A stretch of DNA of 64,000 nt from JAJTHB01 sp033763775 (lineage in GTDB: Bacteria; Pseudomonadota; Alphaproteobacteria; Rickettsiales; SXRF01), in contig JANRJW010000013.1 in the NCBI GenBank assembly GCA_033763775.1, positions 186,001 through 250,000 of the forward strand. Reading direction: 5' to 3'. The position numbers were made by a program, and so were the translations under genes. The notes under the pieces were generated by a model that saw only the letters and a list, made by a program, of their open reading frames with translations, did not search any database and was not told where the DNA came from. Of the stretch, positions 25,393 through 32,473 are shown piece by piece. How positions within the stretch are numbered: the first letter of the stretch is position 1; each line of letters opens with the position of its first letter.

Positions 25393-26102
25393 GCCCTGCA
25401 TTTTCCGCCATTGCACTGACCCTGTTTCCGGGCATGTTCCCCGGCACGCTTGGCCATTCGCTGGCTGGCACCGCGCTTAAGAATAGCCTGTGGTCGCTGG
25501 AGGCCATGGATATTCGGGACTTTGCGACCGATAAACACCGCACTGTCGACGCCCCGCCTTATGGTGGTGGCGATGGCATGGTGCTGCGGCCGGATGTTGT
25601 CCACGAGGCAATCATGGCCGCCAAAACCAAGCTTCCGGGTGCAAGGCTGATTTACACCTCCCCTCGCGGTAAGCCGTTTAATCAGCAGCTGGCTGCTGAT
25701 TTATCCAAACAAAACCTGATTATCCTTTGCGGGCGCTTTGAGGGGGTGGATCAGCGAGTTTTGGAACACCATCAGATAGAAGAAATCAGCCTTGGGGATT
25801 TTGTGCTTTCCGGCGGCGAACCCGCCGCCATCGCCATGCTGGATGCCATTGTGCGCCTGATTCCGGGGGTCATGGGCAAGCATGAATCCAGCCAGCAAGA
25901 AAGTTTTGGTTTAGCATCAGAATATGCTAGACTATTGGAACATTCTCATTATACTCGGCCGCCTTTGTGGATGGGCATGCAGGTGCCAGAGACACTCCTG
26001 AGTGGAAACCACGAACAAATTAAACGCTGGCGGCTGGAGCAAGCGAGGGAAATAACCCGAAACCGGCGGCCGGATTTGCTTAGAGACAAGAAGGAAAAAT
26101 GA
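25389..26102 (+). CDS. trmD: tRNA (guanine-37-N1) methyltransferase TrmD
   Basis: TrmD uses S-adenosylmethionine to methylate G37 next to the anticodon, preventing +1 frameshifts. The 237-residue protein has the trefoil-knot SPOUT motifs LCGRFEGVDQRV and GDFVLSGGEPAAIAMLDAI. The N-terminal FSAIALTLFPGMFPG matches the family start. It overlaps the rimM-like gene by 4 bases and rplS begins 2 bases after it. Length is normal. Confidence 0.97.
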   Translation: MSPAFSAIALTLFPGMFPGTLGHSLAGTALKNSLWSLEAMDIRDFATDKHRTVDAPPYGGGDGMVLRPDVVHEAIMAAKTKLPGARLIYTSPRGKPFNQQLAADLSKQNLIILCGRFEGVDQRVLEHHQIEEISLGDFVLSGGEPAAIAMLDAIVRLIPGVMGKHESSQQESFGLASEYARLLEHSHYTRPPLWMGMQVPETLLSGNHEQIKRWRLEQAREITRNRRPDLLRDKKEK

Positions 26103-26103
26103 T

Positions 26104-26478
26104 ATGAACATGTTACAGAAAATTGAAGCTGCCAATGCTCAAAAACTCGCAGAAGGCAAGCGCCTCGATAGCTTTCAGGAAGGCGACACCGTGCGTGTGA
26201 ATGTTCGTATTGTTGAAGGCACGACCGAGCGTATTCAGGCATTTGAAGGTGTCTGTATCGCCAAGCGCAATGCTGGCCTGCGCTCTTCGTTCACCGTGCG
26301 CAAACTCAGCCACGGCGAAGGCGTTGAGCGTGTATTTCCAAACTACTCGCCGCGTGTGGAAAGTGTAGAACTTATTCGCAAGGGTAATGTTCGCCGCGCT
26401 AAGCTGTATTATCTGCGTGGCCGTGCTGGTAAAGCTGCGCGCATTACTGAAAAGCGCGAAGAAGCTGCCTCTGAGTAG
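26104..26478 (+). CDS. rplS: 50S ribosomal protein L19
   Basis: The 124-residue sequence carries the L19 signature: FQEGDTVRVNVRIVEGTTER, RIQAFEGVCIAKRN and SFTVRKLSHGEGVERVFP, followed by YSPRVESVELIRKGNVRRAK. It closes the rpsP-trmD operon. The leuC leader follows with a small inverted repeat and 7-bp tandem repeats. Confidence 0.97.
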   Translation: MNMLQKIEAANAQKLAEGKRLDSFQEGDTVRVNVRIVEGTTERIQAFEGVCIAKRNAGLRSSFTVRKLSHGEGVERVFPNYSPRVESVELIRKGNVRRAKLYYLRGRAGKAARITEKREEAASE

Positions 26479-26482
26479 TCAA

Positions 26483-26548
26483 CAGTCGCCTGTCAGCAGT
26501 CTCTAGCTTTGCTTGCTGGCGACTGAAGACTAAAGACTGGAGACTGAC
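26483..26548 (+). repeat. Inverted repeat and 4x7-bp tandem repeat before leuC
   Basis: CAGTCGCC (26483-26490) and GGCGACTG (26518-26525) form an inverted repeat. It runs into four 7-bp tandem units, GACTGAA, GACTAAA, GACTGGA and GACTGAC, at 26521-26548, immediately before the leuC ATG at 26551. The GGA of the third unit lies about where leuC's ribosome-binding site should be. Confidence 0.75.
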
Positions 26549-26550
26549 TC

Positions 26551-27960
26551 ATGGCAAAAACTCTCTACGATAAAATCTGGGAAAGCCACCTCGTCCACTC
26601 GCAGGATGACGGCACCTGCCTCATATACATCGACCGCCACCTTGTTCATGAAGTAACCAGCCCGCAGGCATTTGAAGGGCTTCGTATCACTGGCCGCAAA
26701 GTTCGCAGGCCGGATGCCACACTGGCCGTGCCAGACCACAACGTGCCAACCACGCCGGAGCGCAAGCAAGGCATCATCAAGGATGAAACCTCGCGCATAC
26801 AGGTGGAAACCCTCGCGCAGAACTGCAAAGAATTTGGCATTCGCTATTACCCGATGGACGATCTGCGCCAGGGCATCGTGCATGTGGTCGGGCCCGAACA
26901 GGGCTTCACCCAGCCCGGCACCACCATCGTCTGCGGTGATTCTCACACCAGCACTCATGGCGCGTTTGGCGCGCTTGCTTTTGGCATTGGCACATCAGAA
27001 GTGGAGCATGTGCTTGCGACCCAGACGCTCATCCAGCGCCGGGCAAAAAACATGCTGATCCGCGTGGAGGGCACGCTTGCCAAAGGTGTGACCGCTAAAG
27101 ACATCGTGCTCGCCATTATCGGCAAAATTGGCACTGCCGGTGGCACCGGCTATGTGATGGAATATGCGGGCAACGCCATCCGAAATCTTTCCATGGAAGG
27201 CCGCATGACCATCTGCAATATGAGCATTGAGGCAGGTGCGCGCGCAGGGCTGATTGCCCCGGATGACAAAACATTTGCCTATCTCAAAGGCCGCCCCCTC
27301 GCCCCCGAGGGTGCACAGTGGCACAAGGCGGTGGCGTATTGGAAAATCCTGCCGTCCGACCCCGGCGCGAGCTACGATGCCGAGGTGCTGCTAAGCGCCG
27401 AAGACATTGCGCCGCAGGTCACATGGGGCACCTCGCCGGAGCATGTGCTGCCCATCACCGCTACCATCCCCGACCCAAGCTCATGGCAGGATGAAAGTGA
27501 CCGCAAAACTATCCAGCGCGCACTTGACTATATGGGGCTTGCACCCGGCATGGCACTGAAAGACATTGCGATTGATAAAGTTTTTATCGGCTCATGCACC
27601 AATAGCCGTATCGAAGACCTACGTGAGGCCGCGCAGGTGGCCAAAGGCAAAAAGCTGGCTGCCAATGTGAAGCTTGCCATAGTGGTTCCAGGCTCCGGTT
27701 TGGTCAAAGAGCAAGCGGAGCGCGAAGGGCTGGATAAGATTTTCACCAATGCTGGGTTTGAATGGCGCGAGCCGGGCTGCTCGATGTGCCTTGCCATGAA
27801 TGCCGACAAGCTGGAGCCGGGCGAGCGCTGCGCCTCCACCTCGAATCGTAATTTTGAAGGCAGGCAGGGTCGAGGCGGCCGCACGCACCTGATGAGCCCA
27901 GCCATGGCTGCTGCCGCAGCCATCTCCGGCAAGCTGACCGATATTCGGGAGTTTGAATGA
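26551..27960 (+). CDS. leuC: 3-isopropylmalate dehydratase, large subunit
   Basis: LeuC with LeuD isomerises 2-isopropylmalate to 3-isopropylmalate in leucine synthesis. The 469-residue protein has the aconitase-type HX4H region and DSHTSTHGAFG, and the [4Fe-4S] cysteines in GSCTNSR and CSMC. The end MSPAMAAAAAI is typical. It opens the leu gene group. Its leader has a small inverted repeat and heptamer repeats. Confidence 0.97.
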   Translation: MAKTLYDKIWESHLVHSQDDGTCLIYIDRHLVHEVTSPQAFEGLRITGRKVRRPDATLAVPDHNVPTTPERKQGIIKDETSRIQVETLAQNCKEFGIRYYPMDDLRQGIVHVVGPEQGFTQPGTTIVCGDSHTSTHGAFGALAFGIGTSEVEHVLATQTLIQRRAKNMLIRVEGTLAKGVTAKDIVLAIIGKIGTAGGTGYVMEYAGNAIRNLSMEGRMTICNMSIEAGARAGLIAPDDKTFAYLKGRPLAPEGAQWHKAVAYWKILPSDPGASYDAEVLLSAEDIAPQVTWGTSPEHVLPITATIPDPSSWQDESDRKTIQRALDYMGLAPGMALKDIAIDKVFIGSCTNSRIEDLREAAQVAKGKKLAANVKLAIVVPGSGLVKEQAEREGLDKIFTNAGFEWREPGCSMCLAMNADKLEPGERCASTSNRNFEGRQGRGGRTHLMSPAMAAAAAISGKLTDIREFE

Positions 27961-27961
27961 C

Positions 27962-28240
27962 ATGTGGCACTATAAAATCAATATGCAATCTAGGCACAAA
28001 GGGTTTTATATCCGCGCCGTAGTTTCAAATAATCAGGCTGCCACGCTTGATTATTTTTTCAAACAGTTAAGCCGTTTACAGGCGCGCCTCGAGCTGATTG
28101 TGCCGCGCTCGCTCAAACCCAAATTCTCGTCAACCGTGGATGGGCTGGTGGTGTTGGTGGAGATCGAAAGAGCCAGTGACGCCGGTCGCATGACTCACGA
28201 GATGGAAGAATACATCAAAGCAGCGATTATTTCATATTAG
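27962..28240 (+). CDS. Small hypothetical protein between leuC and leuD
   Basis: A 92-residue protein I do not recognise. It has no signal peptide or membrane segment; the middle reads DYFFKQLSRLQARLELIVPRS and the end has EMEEYIKAAIISY. The ATG at 27962 has a GGGAG ribosome-binding site 10 bases upstream, while the earlier TTG at 27953 overlaps leuC. Its tight placement between leuC and leuD (9 bases before leuD) suggests it is translated within the leucine operon. No function is assigned. Confidence 0.75.
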   Translation: MWHYKINMQSRHKGFYIRAVVSNNQAATLDYFFKQLSRLQARLELIVPRSLKPKFSSTVDGLVVLVEIERASDAGRMTHEMEEYIKAAIISY

Positions 28241-28249
28241 GAAACGCGC

Positions 28250-28852
28250 ATGAAACCCTTCAACACCATCACCGCCATCGCCGCACCGCTGCCGATTGAC
28301 CATATCGATACCGATATGATCATCCCCAAGCAGTTCCTCAAAACCATCAAGCGCACCGGCCTCAAAGACGGCCTTTTTTATGAAATGCGCACCAGCATCG
28401 ATGGCAAAAAAAATCCTGATTTTGTATTGCACAAACCGCCTTATGATAAGGCAGAGATACTCATTGCTGGCCAGAATTTCGGCTGCGGCTCCTCACGCGA
28501 GCATGCGCCTTGGGCGCTGCTTGACTTTGGCATTCGCTGCGTGATTGCGCCCTCTTTTGCCGATATTTTTTACAATAACTGCTTTAAAAACGGCATCCTG
28601 CCCATCGCGCTGCCGAAAGAACAAGTGGCAACGCTGATGGAAACTGCCGCGCATGGCGGTGCCATTTCAGTGGATCTGGAAAAGCAGCAGGTCTCGGCAG
28701 GTAACCACCAGTTTTCGTTTGATGTTCAGCCCTTCAGGAAACATTGCCTGATGCATGGGCTCGATGATATCGGGCTGACACTGCAGAAAACTGATACTAT
28801 CGGCGCCTATGAAGCTAAGCAGAAGCAGCTGACGCCGTGGCTGGCAAGCTGA
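28250..28852 (+). CDS. leuD: 3-isopropylmalate dehydratase, small subunit
   Basis: The 200-residue small (swivel-domain) subunit of isopropylmalate isomerase. It contains HIDTDMIIPKQFLK, then the GQNFGCGSSREHAPWAL signature and the FADIFYNNCFKNGILPI block. It acts with LeuC. Its stop codon overlaps the start of the CDF transporter gene (ATGA). Confidence 0.97.
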   Translation: MKPFNTITAIAAPLPIDHIDTDMIIPKQFLKTIKRTGLKDGLFYEMRTSIDGKKNPDFVLHKPPYDKAEILIAGQNFGCGSSREHAPWALLDFGIRCVIAPSFADIFYNNCFKNGILPIALPKEQVATLMETAAHGGAISVDLEKQQVSAGNHQFSFDVQPFRKHCLMHGLDDIGLTLQKTDTIGAYEAKQKQLTPWLAS

Positions 28853-29463
28853 TGAGCCGCGACCACCACAACCACGCAGCCCACGACGCGCTTACTCAAA
28901 AGCGCCACATACTGCTTACCGTGCTGGTTATTAACCTCGCCATGTTTGTGCTGGAGATCTGGCAGGGCATGAAAAGCGATTCCACAGCGCTGATTGCTGA
29001 TTCCATGGATTTCCTCAGCGATTCTTTCAGCTACCTGATTACCCTGTGGGTGCTGGCAAGCAGCCTTGCTGTGCGCGCGCGGGCGGCGCTGGTGAAGGCA
29101 TGGCTGATGATGGGGCTGGCAGCGCTGGCGCTGGCGCAGGGCGCGCACAACCTGATGCATGACGCCACACCCCACGCCGCCACCATGGGCTGGGTGGGAC
29201 TGCTGGCGCTGATAGCGAATGTGACAAGTGCCGCCCTGCTCTATCGCACGCGCGATGAAGATAGCAACATGCAATCGGTCTGGCTTTGCAGCCGCAATGA
29301 TGCGATTGCCAATGTCGCCATCCTGATTGCGGCAGCACTGGTATTTATCACGGAAAGTCTGTGGCCAGATCTGATGGTAGCGCTCATCATTACTTGGCTT
29401 GAGGCAAGCGCCGCGATAAAGATTATGCGGCAAGCAAAAAAGGAATTACGCGATGGCAACTAA
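28852..29463 (+). CDS. Cation diffusion facilitator (CDF) family transporter
   Basis: A 203-residue membrane protein with five or six predicted membrane segments. The metal-site helices ALIADSMDFLSDSFSY and SRNDAIANVAI match the CDF HxxxD/DxxxD pattern of zinc and iron exporters, although the first histidine is replaced by Asp or Ser in this copy. Such proteins use the proton gradient to remove divalent metals. It lies between leuD and leuB and overlaps both (ATGA at the start, 11 bases with leuB), so it is probably co-transcribed with leucine genes. The usual CDF length is about 300, so the C-terminal cytoplasmic domain is absent here. Confidence 0.83.
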   Translation: MSRDHHNHAAHDALTQKRHILLTVLVINLAMFVLEIWQGMKSDSTALIADSMDFLSDSFSYLITLWVLASSLAVRARAALVKAWLMMGLAALALAQGAHNLMHDATPHAATMGWVGLLALIANVTSAALLYRTRDEDSNMQSVWLCSRNDAIANVAILIAAALVFITESLWPDLMVALIITWLEASAAIKIMRQAKKELRDGN

Positions 29464-30541
29464 ACATATCTTATTACTCCCCGGTGATGGTATTGGCCCG
29501 GAAGTTATCGCAGAAGCACAAAAAATCCTGAAGCGCTTAAGCGCTCAAGGCACCACCAGCTTCACCATGGATAGCGCGCTCATTGGCGGCTGCGCCTATG
29601 ATAAAACAGGCACCCCATTTCCCGATGAAACGCTGGCAAAAGCAAAAAAAGCAGATGCTATTTTGCTCGGCGCTGTCGGGGGGGTGAAGTGGGAGTCGCT
29701 GGAATATAGCAAAAGGCCAGAGCGCGGTTTGCTGGCGCTACGCAGCGAGCTGGGATTATTTGCTAATCTTCGCCCGGCCATTTGTTTTGATGCGCTGGCA
29801 GACGCCTCTACCCTTAAACGCGATGTAATCGCCGGGCTGGATGTCATGATTGTGCGGGAGCTGACGGGCGGTATTTATTTTGGCCAGCCGCGCGGGGTGG
29901 AAACTCTACCAGATGGCACGCGCAAGGGCATTAACACGGAAGTATACACCTCGCCGGAAGTACAGCGCATTGCGCGCGTGGCCTTCGAACTAGCGAGAAA
30001 GCGCGGCGGCAAGGTCTGCTCGGTTGATAAGGCGAATGTGCTGGAATGCACGGAAATGTGGCGCGAAGAAGTGCAGAAAATAAGGGATAAAGACTATCCG
30101 GACATTGCGCTTTCGCACATGTATGTCGATAACGCCGCGATGCAGCTGGTTCGAAACCCCAAGCAGTTTGATGTGCTGGTGACTACCAACATGTTCGGCG
30201 ATATTTTATCCGATATCGGCGCGCAGCTCACCGGATCGCTCGGAATGCTACCCTCCGCCTCGTTCGGCGCGCCAGGCACGCCCGGTGTGTATGAACCCAT
30301 CCACGGCTCAGCGCCTGATATCGCGGGCAAGGGCATCGCCAACCCCATCGCCACGATTTTATCGGTCGCAATGATGCTGCGCTACGCCTTTGCCATGTCA
30401 ACACAGGCAGATGCGCTTGAAGCCGCGGTAAAACATGTGCTGGCTCAGGGCTTCCGCACCGCCGATATCATGCAGGATGGCATGAAAAAGCTCACCACCA
30501 GCGAGATGGGCGATGCTATTGTTTCCGCCCTTGGCGGATAA
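29453..30541 (+). CDS. leuB: 3-isopropylmalate dehydrogenase
   Basis: LeuB oxidises and decarboxylates 3-isopropylmalate to 2-oxoisocaproate with NAD. The 362-residue sequence has LLPGDGIGPEV, the RELTGGIYFGQPRG substrate loop and the FGDILSDIGAQLTGSLGMLP cofactor and metal region. It overlaps the CDF gene by 11 bases, closing the leuC-leuB group, and is convergent with the esterase gene, overlapping it by 26 bases. Confidence 0.97.
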   Translation: MATKHILLLPGDGIGPEVIAEAQKILKRLSAQGTTSFTMDSALIGGCAYDKTGTPFPDETLAKAKKADAILLGAVGGVKWESLEYSKRPERGLLALRSELGLFANLRPAICFDALADASTLKRDVIAGLDVMIVRELTGGIYFGQPRGVETLPDGTRKGINTEVYTSPEVQRIARVAFELARKRGGKVCSVDKANVLECTEMWREEVQKIRDKDYPDIALSHMYVDNAAMQLVRNPKQFDVLVTTNMFGDILSDIGAQLTGSLGMLPSASFGAPGTPGVYEPIHGSAPDIAGKGIANPIATILSVAMMLRYAFAMSTQADALEAAVKHVLAQGFRTADIMQDGMKKLTTSEMGDAIVSALGG

Positions 30542-31370
30542 AATCAGCAATATCGCGTCGAACCTCGTCATTCCATGAAATCGGCGTGGCAAAGCCTGCG
30601 GCAATACCATAATGCCCCACACCGTTATATTCGGTGAGCGACACTTCGTTACCCCTTGCTTTCAGCAGCTCCGCCAGCTTTTTTGAATTTTCTGGCGAAA
30701 CCAGCCCATCCTCATCGCCAGTGAGCAGCAGCATACGAGGCACACCAGCACGCACATGATACACCGGCTCCATCTCGTCCTGCTTTTCTTTTGGCGAGAA
30801 AATCGCATTCAGATTGCGCCCGCGAATCGGCAGGAAATCATAAGGCCCGGAAAGCCCAACCACGCCCGCAAGCTGGCTCGGCTTCATGCCTTGCTGCTTT
30901 AAATAGCGCTCATCCAGCGCCAGCATTACGGCATTATACGCCCCCGCGGAATGCCCCACCAGCGTGATATTGCAGTTGCTCAGGCCATAGCGCGCAAGGT
31001 GGCGGTGCACCCATGCCACGGCTTTGGCATTATCCTCCAAAAAAGCGGGGAAGATAACTTCCGGATAAAGCCGGTAGTTCGCAATCACCACCACAAACCC
31101 TTCGGAAACCAGCCCCTGGCCGAGGAAAAGGTAATCGTCTTTATCGCCATGCTGCCAGCTACCACCATGGAAAAACACCACTACCGGCATGTTTTTATGA
31201 AGGTGCGGCGGCAGGTAAACATCCAGTTGCTGGCGTGGATGCTCGCCATAATGAATGTTTTTCTGCACCGTATAGCCATCGGTGGGCACAAATTCATTCA
31301 GCACATCCACGGGCGAGCAGCCATGCAGAAACAGAAAGGCAGCCATCAGCAAAAAGGGCTTTTTTAACAT
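30516..31370 (-). CDS. Alpha/beta hydrolase (carboxylesterase-like) lipoprotein
   Basis: A 284-residue protein with a lipobox (LFLHGC) after a short signal peptide starting MLKKPFLLMAAF, so it is probably an outer- or inner-membrane lipoprotein. The catalytic motif is FHGGSW (oxyanion hole) and GHSAGAY (nucleophilic serine), with DEDGLVS (acid) and GVGHYGIA (histidine). By family it hydrolyses esters. The start at 31370 follows the in-frame ATG; the longer frame begins with non-signal residues. It overlaps leuB at its end. Confidence 0.88.
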   Translation of the reverse strand: MLKKPFLLMAAFLFLHGCSPVDVLNEFVPTDGYTVQKNIHYGEHPRQQLDVYLPPHLHKNMPVVVFFHGGSWQHGDKDDYLFLGQGLVSEGFVVVIANYRLYPEVIFPAFLEDNAKAVAWVHRHLARYGLSNCNITLVGHSAGAYNAVMLALDERYLKQQGMKPSQLAGVVGLSGPYDFLPIRGRNLNAIFSPKEKQDEMEPVYHVRAGVPRMLLLTGDEDGLVSPENSKKLAELLKARGNEVSLTEYNGVGHYGIAAGFATPISWNDEVRRDIADFIRQGRKQ

Positions 31371-31437
31371 TGCACGGCCTCTCGTTTTTTTGTTATATTG
31401 CGCGTCCTTATAACAAAAAAAAGAATGAAAGACCATT

Positions 31438-32472
31438 ATGAGTTACAAAGTCGCCGTCGTTGGTGCCACCGGCAATGTTGGCCGCGCCATGCTTGATATT
31501 CTCGCTGAGCGCAATTTCCCAGTCAGTGAAGTGGTGGCGCTTGCGTCCCGCGCTTCTATCGGCAAGGAAGTGAGCTTCGGCGAAGAGGAAATTCTGGTGG
31601 TGAAGGCGCTGGAAGATTATGATTTCAGCGATACCGATATTGCGCTTTTTTCGCCCGGCTCGTCTGTTTCCAAACTATTTGCGCCCAAGGCTGCTGAGGC
31701 TGGCTGCGTGGTGATTGATAACACCTCCTACTTCCGCATGATGGAGGACATCCCCCTCGTGGTGCCGGAAGTGAACAGCCATGCGCTGAAAAACTTCCGG
31801 AAGAAAAACATCATCGCCAACCCCAACTGCTCCACCGCGCAGATGGTCGTCGCGCTGAAGCCACTTCATGACGCAGCAAAAATCAAGCGCGTGGTGGTTT
31901 CAACTTACCAGTCCGTCAGCGGCGCGGGCAAAGCCGGCATGGATGAGCTCTATGACCAGACCAAATCCATCTACATGAACGATCACAAAGAACCCAAGAA
32001 ATTCACCAAGCGCATCGCCTTCAATGTCATCCCGCATATCGATGTGTTCATGGAAGACGGCACCACCAAAGAAGAATGGAAAATGGTGGAAGAAACCAAG
32101 AAAATCATGGAAGCGGATATCCAGGTGAGCGCCACCTGCGTACGCGTGCCGGTGTTTGTTGGCCACTCAGAATCAGTCAATATTGAGTTTGAAAAGCCCA
32201 TCACCGCCGAGCAGGCGCGCGATCTGCTGGAAGGTGCTGATGGCATCACCATCTATGATGAGCGCAAGGATGGCGGCTATTGCAGCCCGATGGAATGCGC
32301 GGGTGAGGACGCGGTGTTTATCTCCCGCCTCAGGCAGGATACCAGTGTGAAACATGGACTTGCCATGTGGGTAGTCTCCGACAACCTGCGCAAAGGCGCG
32401 GCGCTGAACGCGGTTCAAATCGCCGAAGCACTCATCGAAGAACACGGCCTCGCCCCCAAAAAGAAAAACTAA
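31438..32472 (+). CDS. asd: Aspartate-semialdehyde dehydrogenase
   Basis: Asd reduces aspartyl phosphate to aspartate semialdehyde for lysine, diaminopimelate, threonine and methionine. The 344-residue enzyme starts with VGATGNVGRAMLDIL (Rossmann fold) and has the catalytic cysteine in NPNCSTAQMVVALKPLHD. Conserved LRQDTS and NLRKGAALNAVQ occur near the end. The valS start follows by 2 bases. Confidence 0.97.
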   Translation: MSYKVAVVGATGNVGRAMLDILAERNFPVSEVVALASRASIGKEVSFGEEEILVVKALEDYDFSDTDIALFSPGSSVSKLFAPKAAEAGCVVIDNTSYFRMMEDIPLVVPEVNSHALKNFRKKNIIANPNCSTAQMVVALKPLHDAAKIKRVVVSTYQSVSGAGKAGMDELYDQTKSIYMNDHKEPKKFTKRIAFNVIPHIDVFMEDGTTKEEWKMVEETKKIMEADIQVSATCVRVPVFVGHSESVNIEFEKPITAEQARDLLEGADGITIYDERKDGGYCSPMECAGEDAVFISRLRQDTSVKHGLAMWVVSDNLRKGAALNAVQIAEALIEEHGLAPKKKN

Positions 32473-32473
32473 T

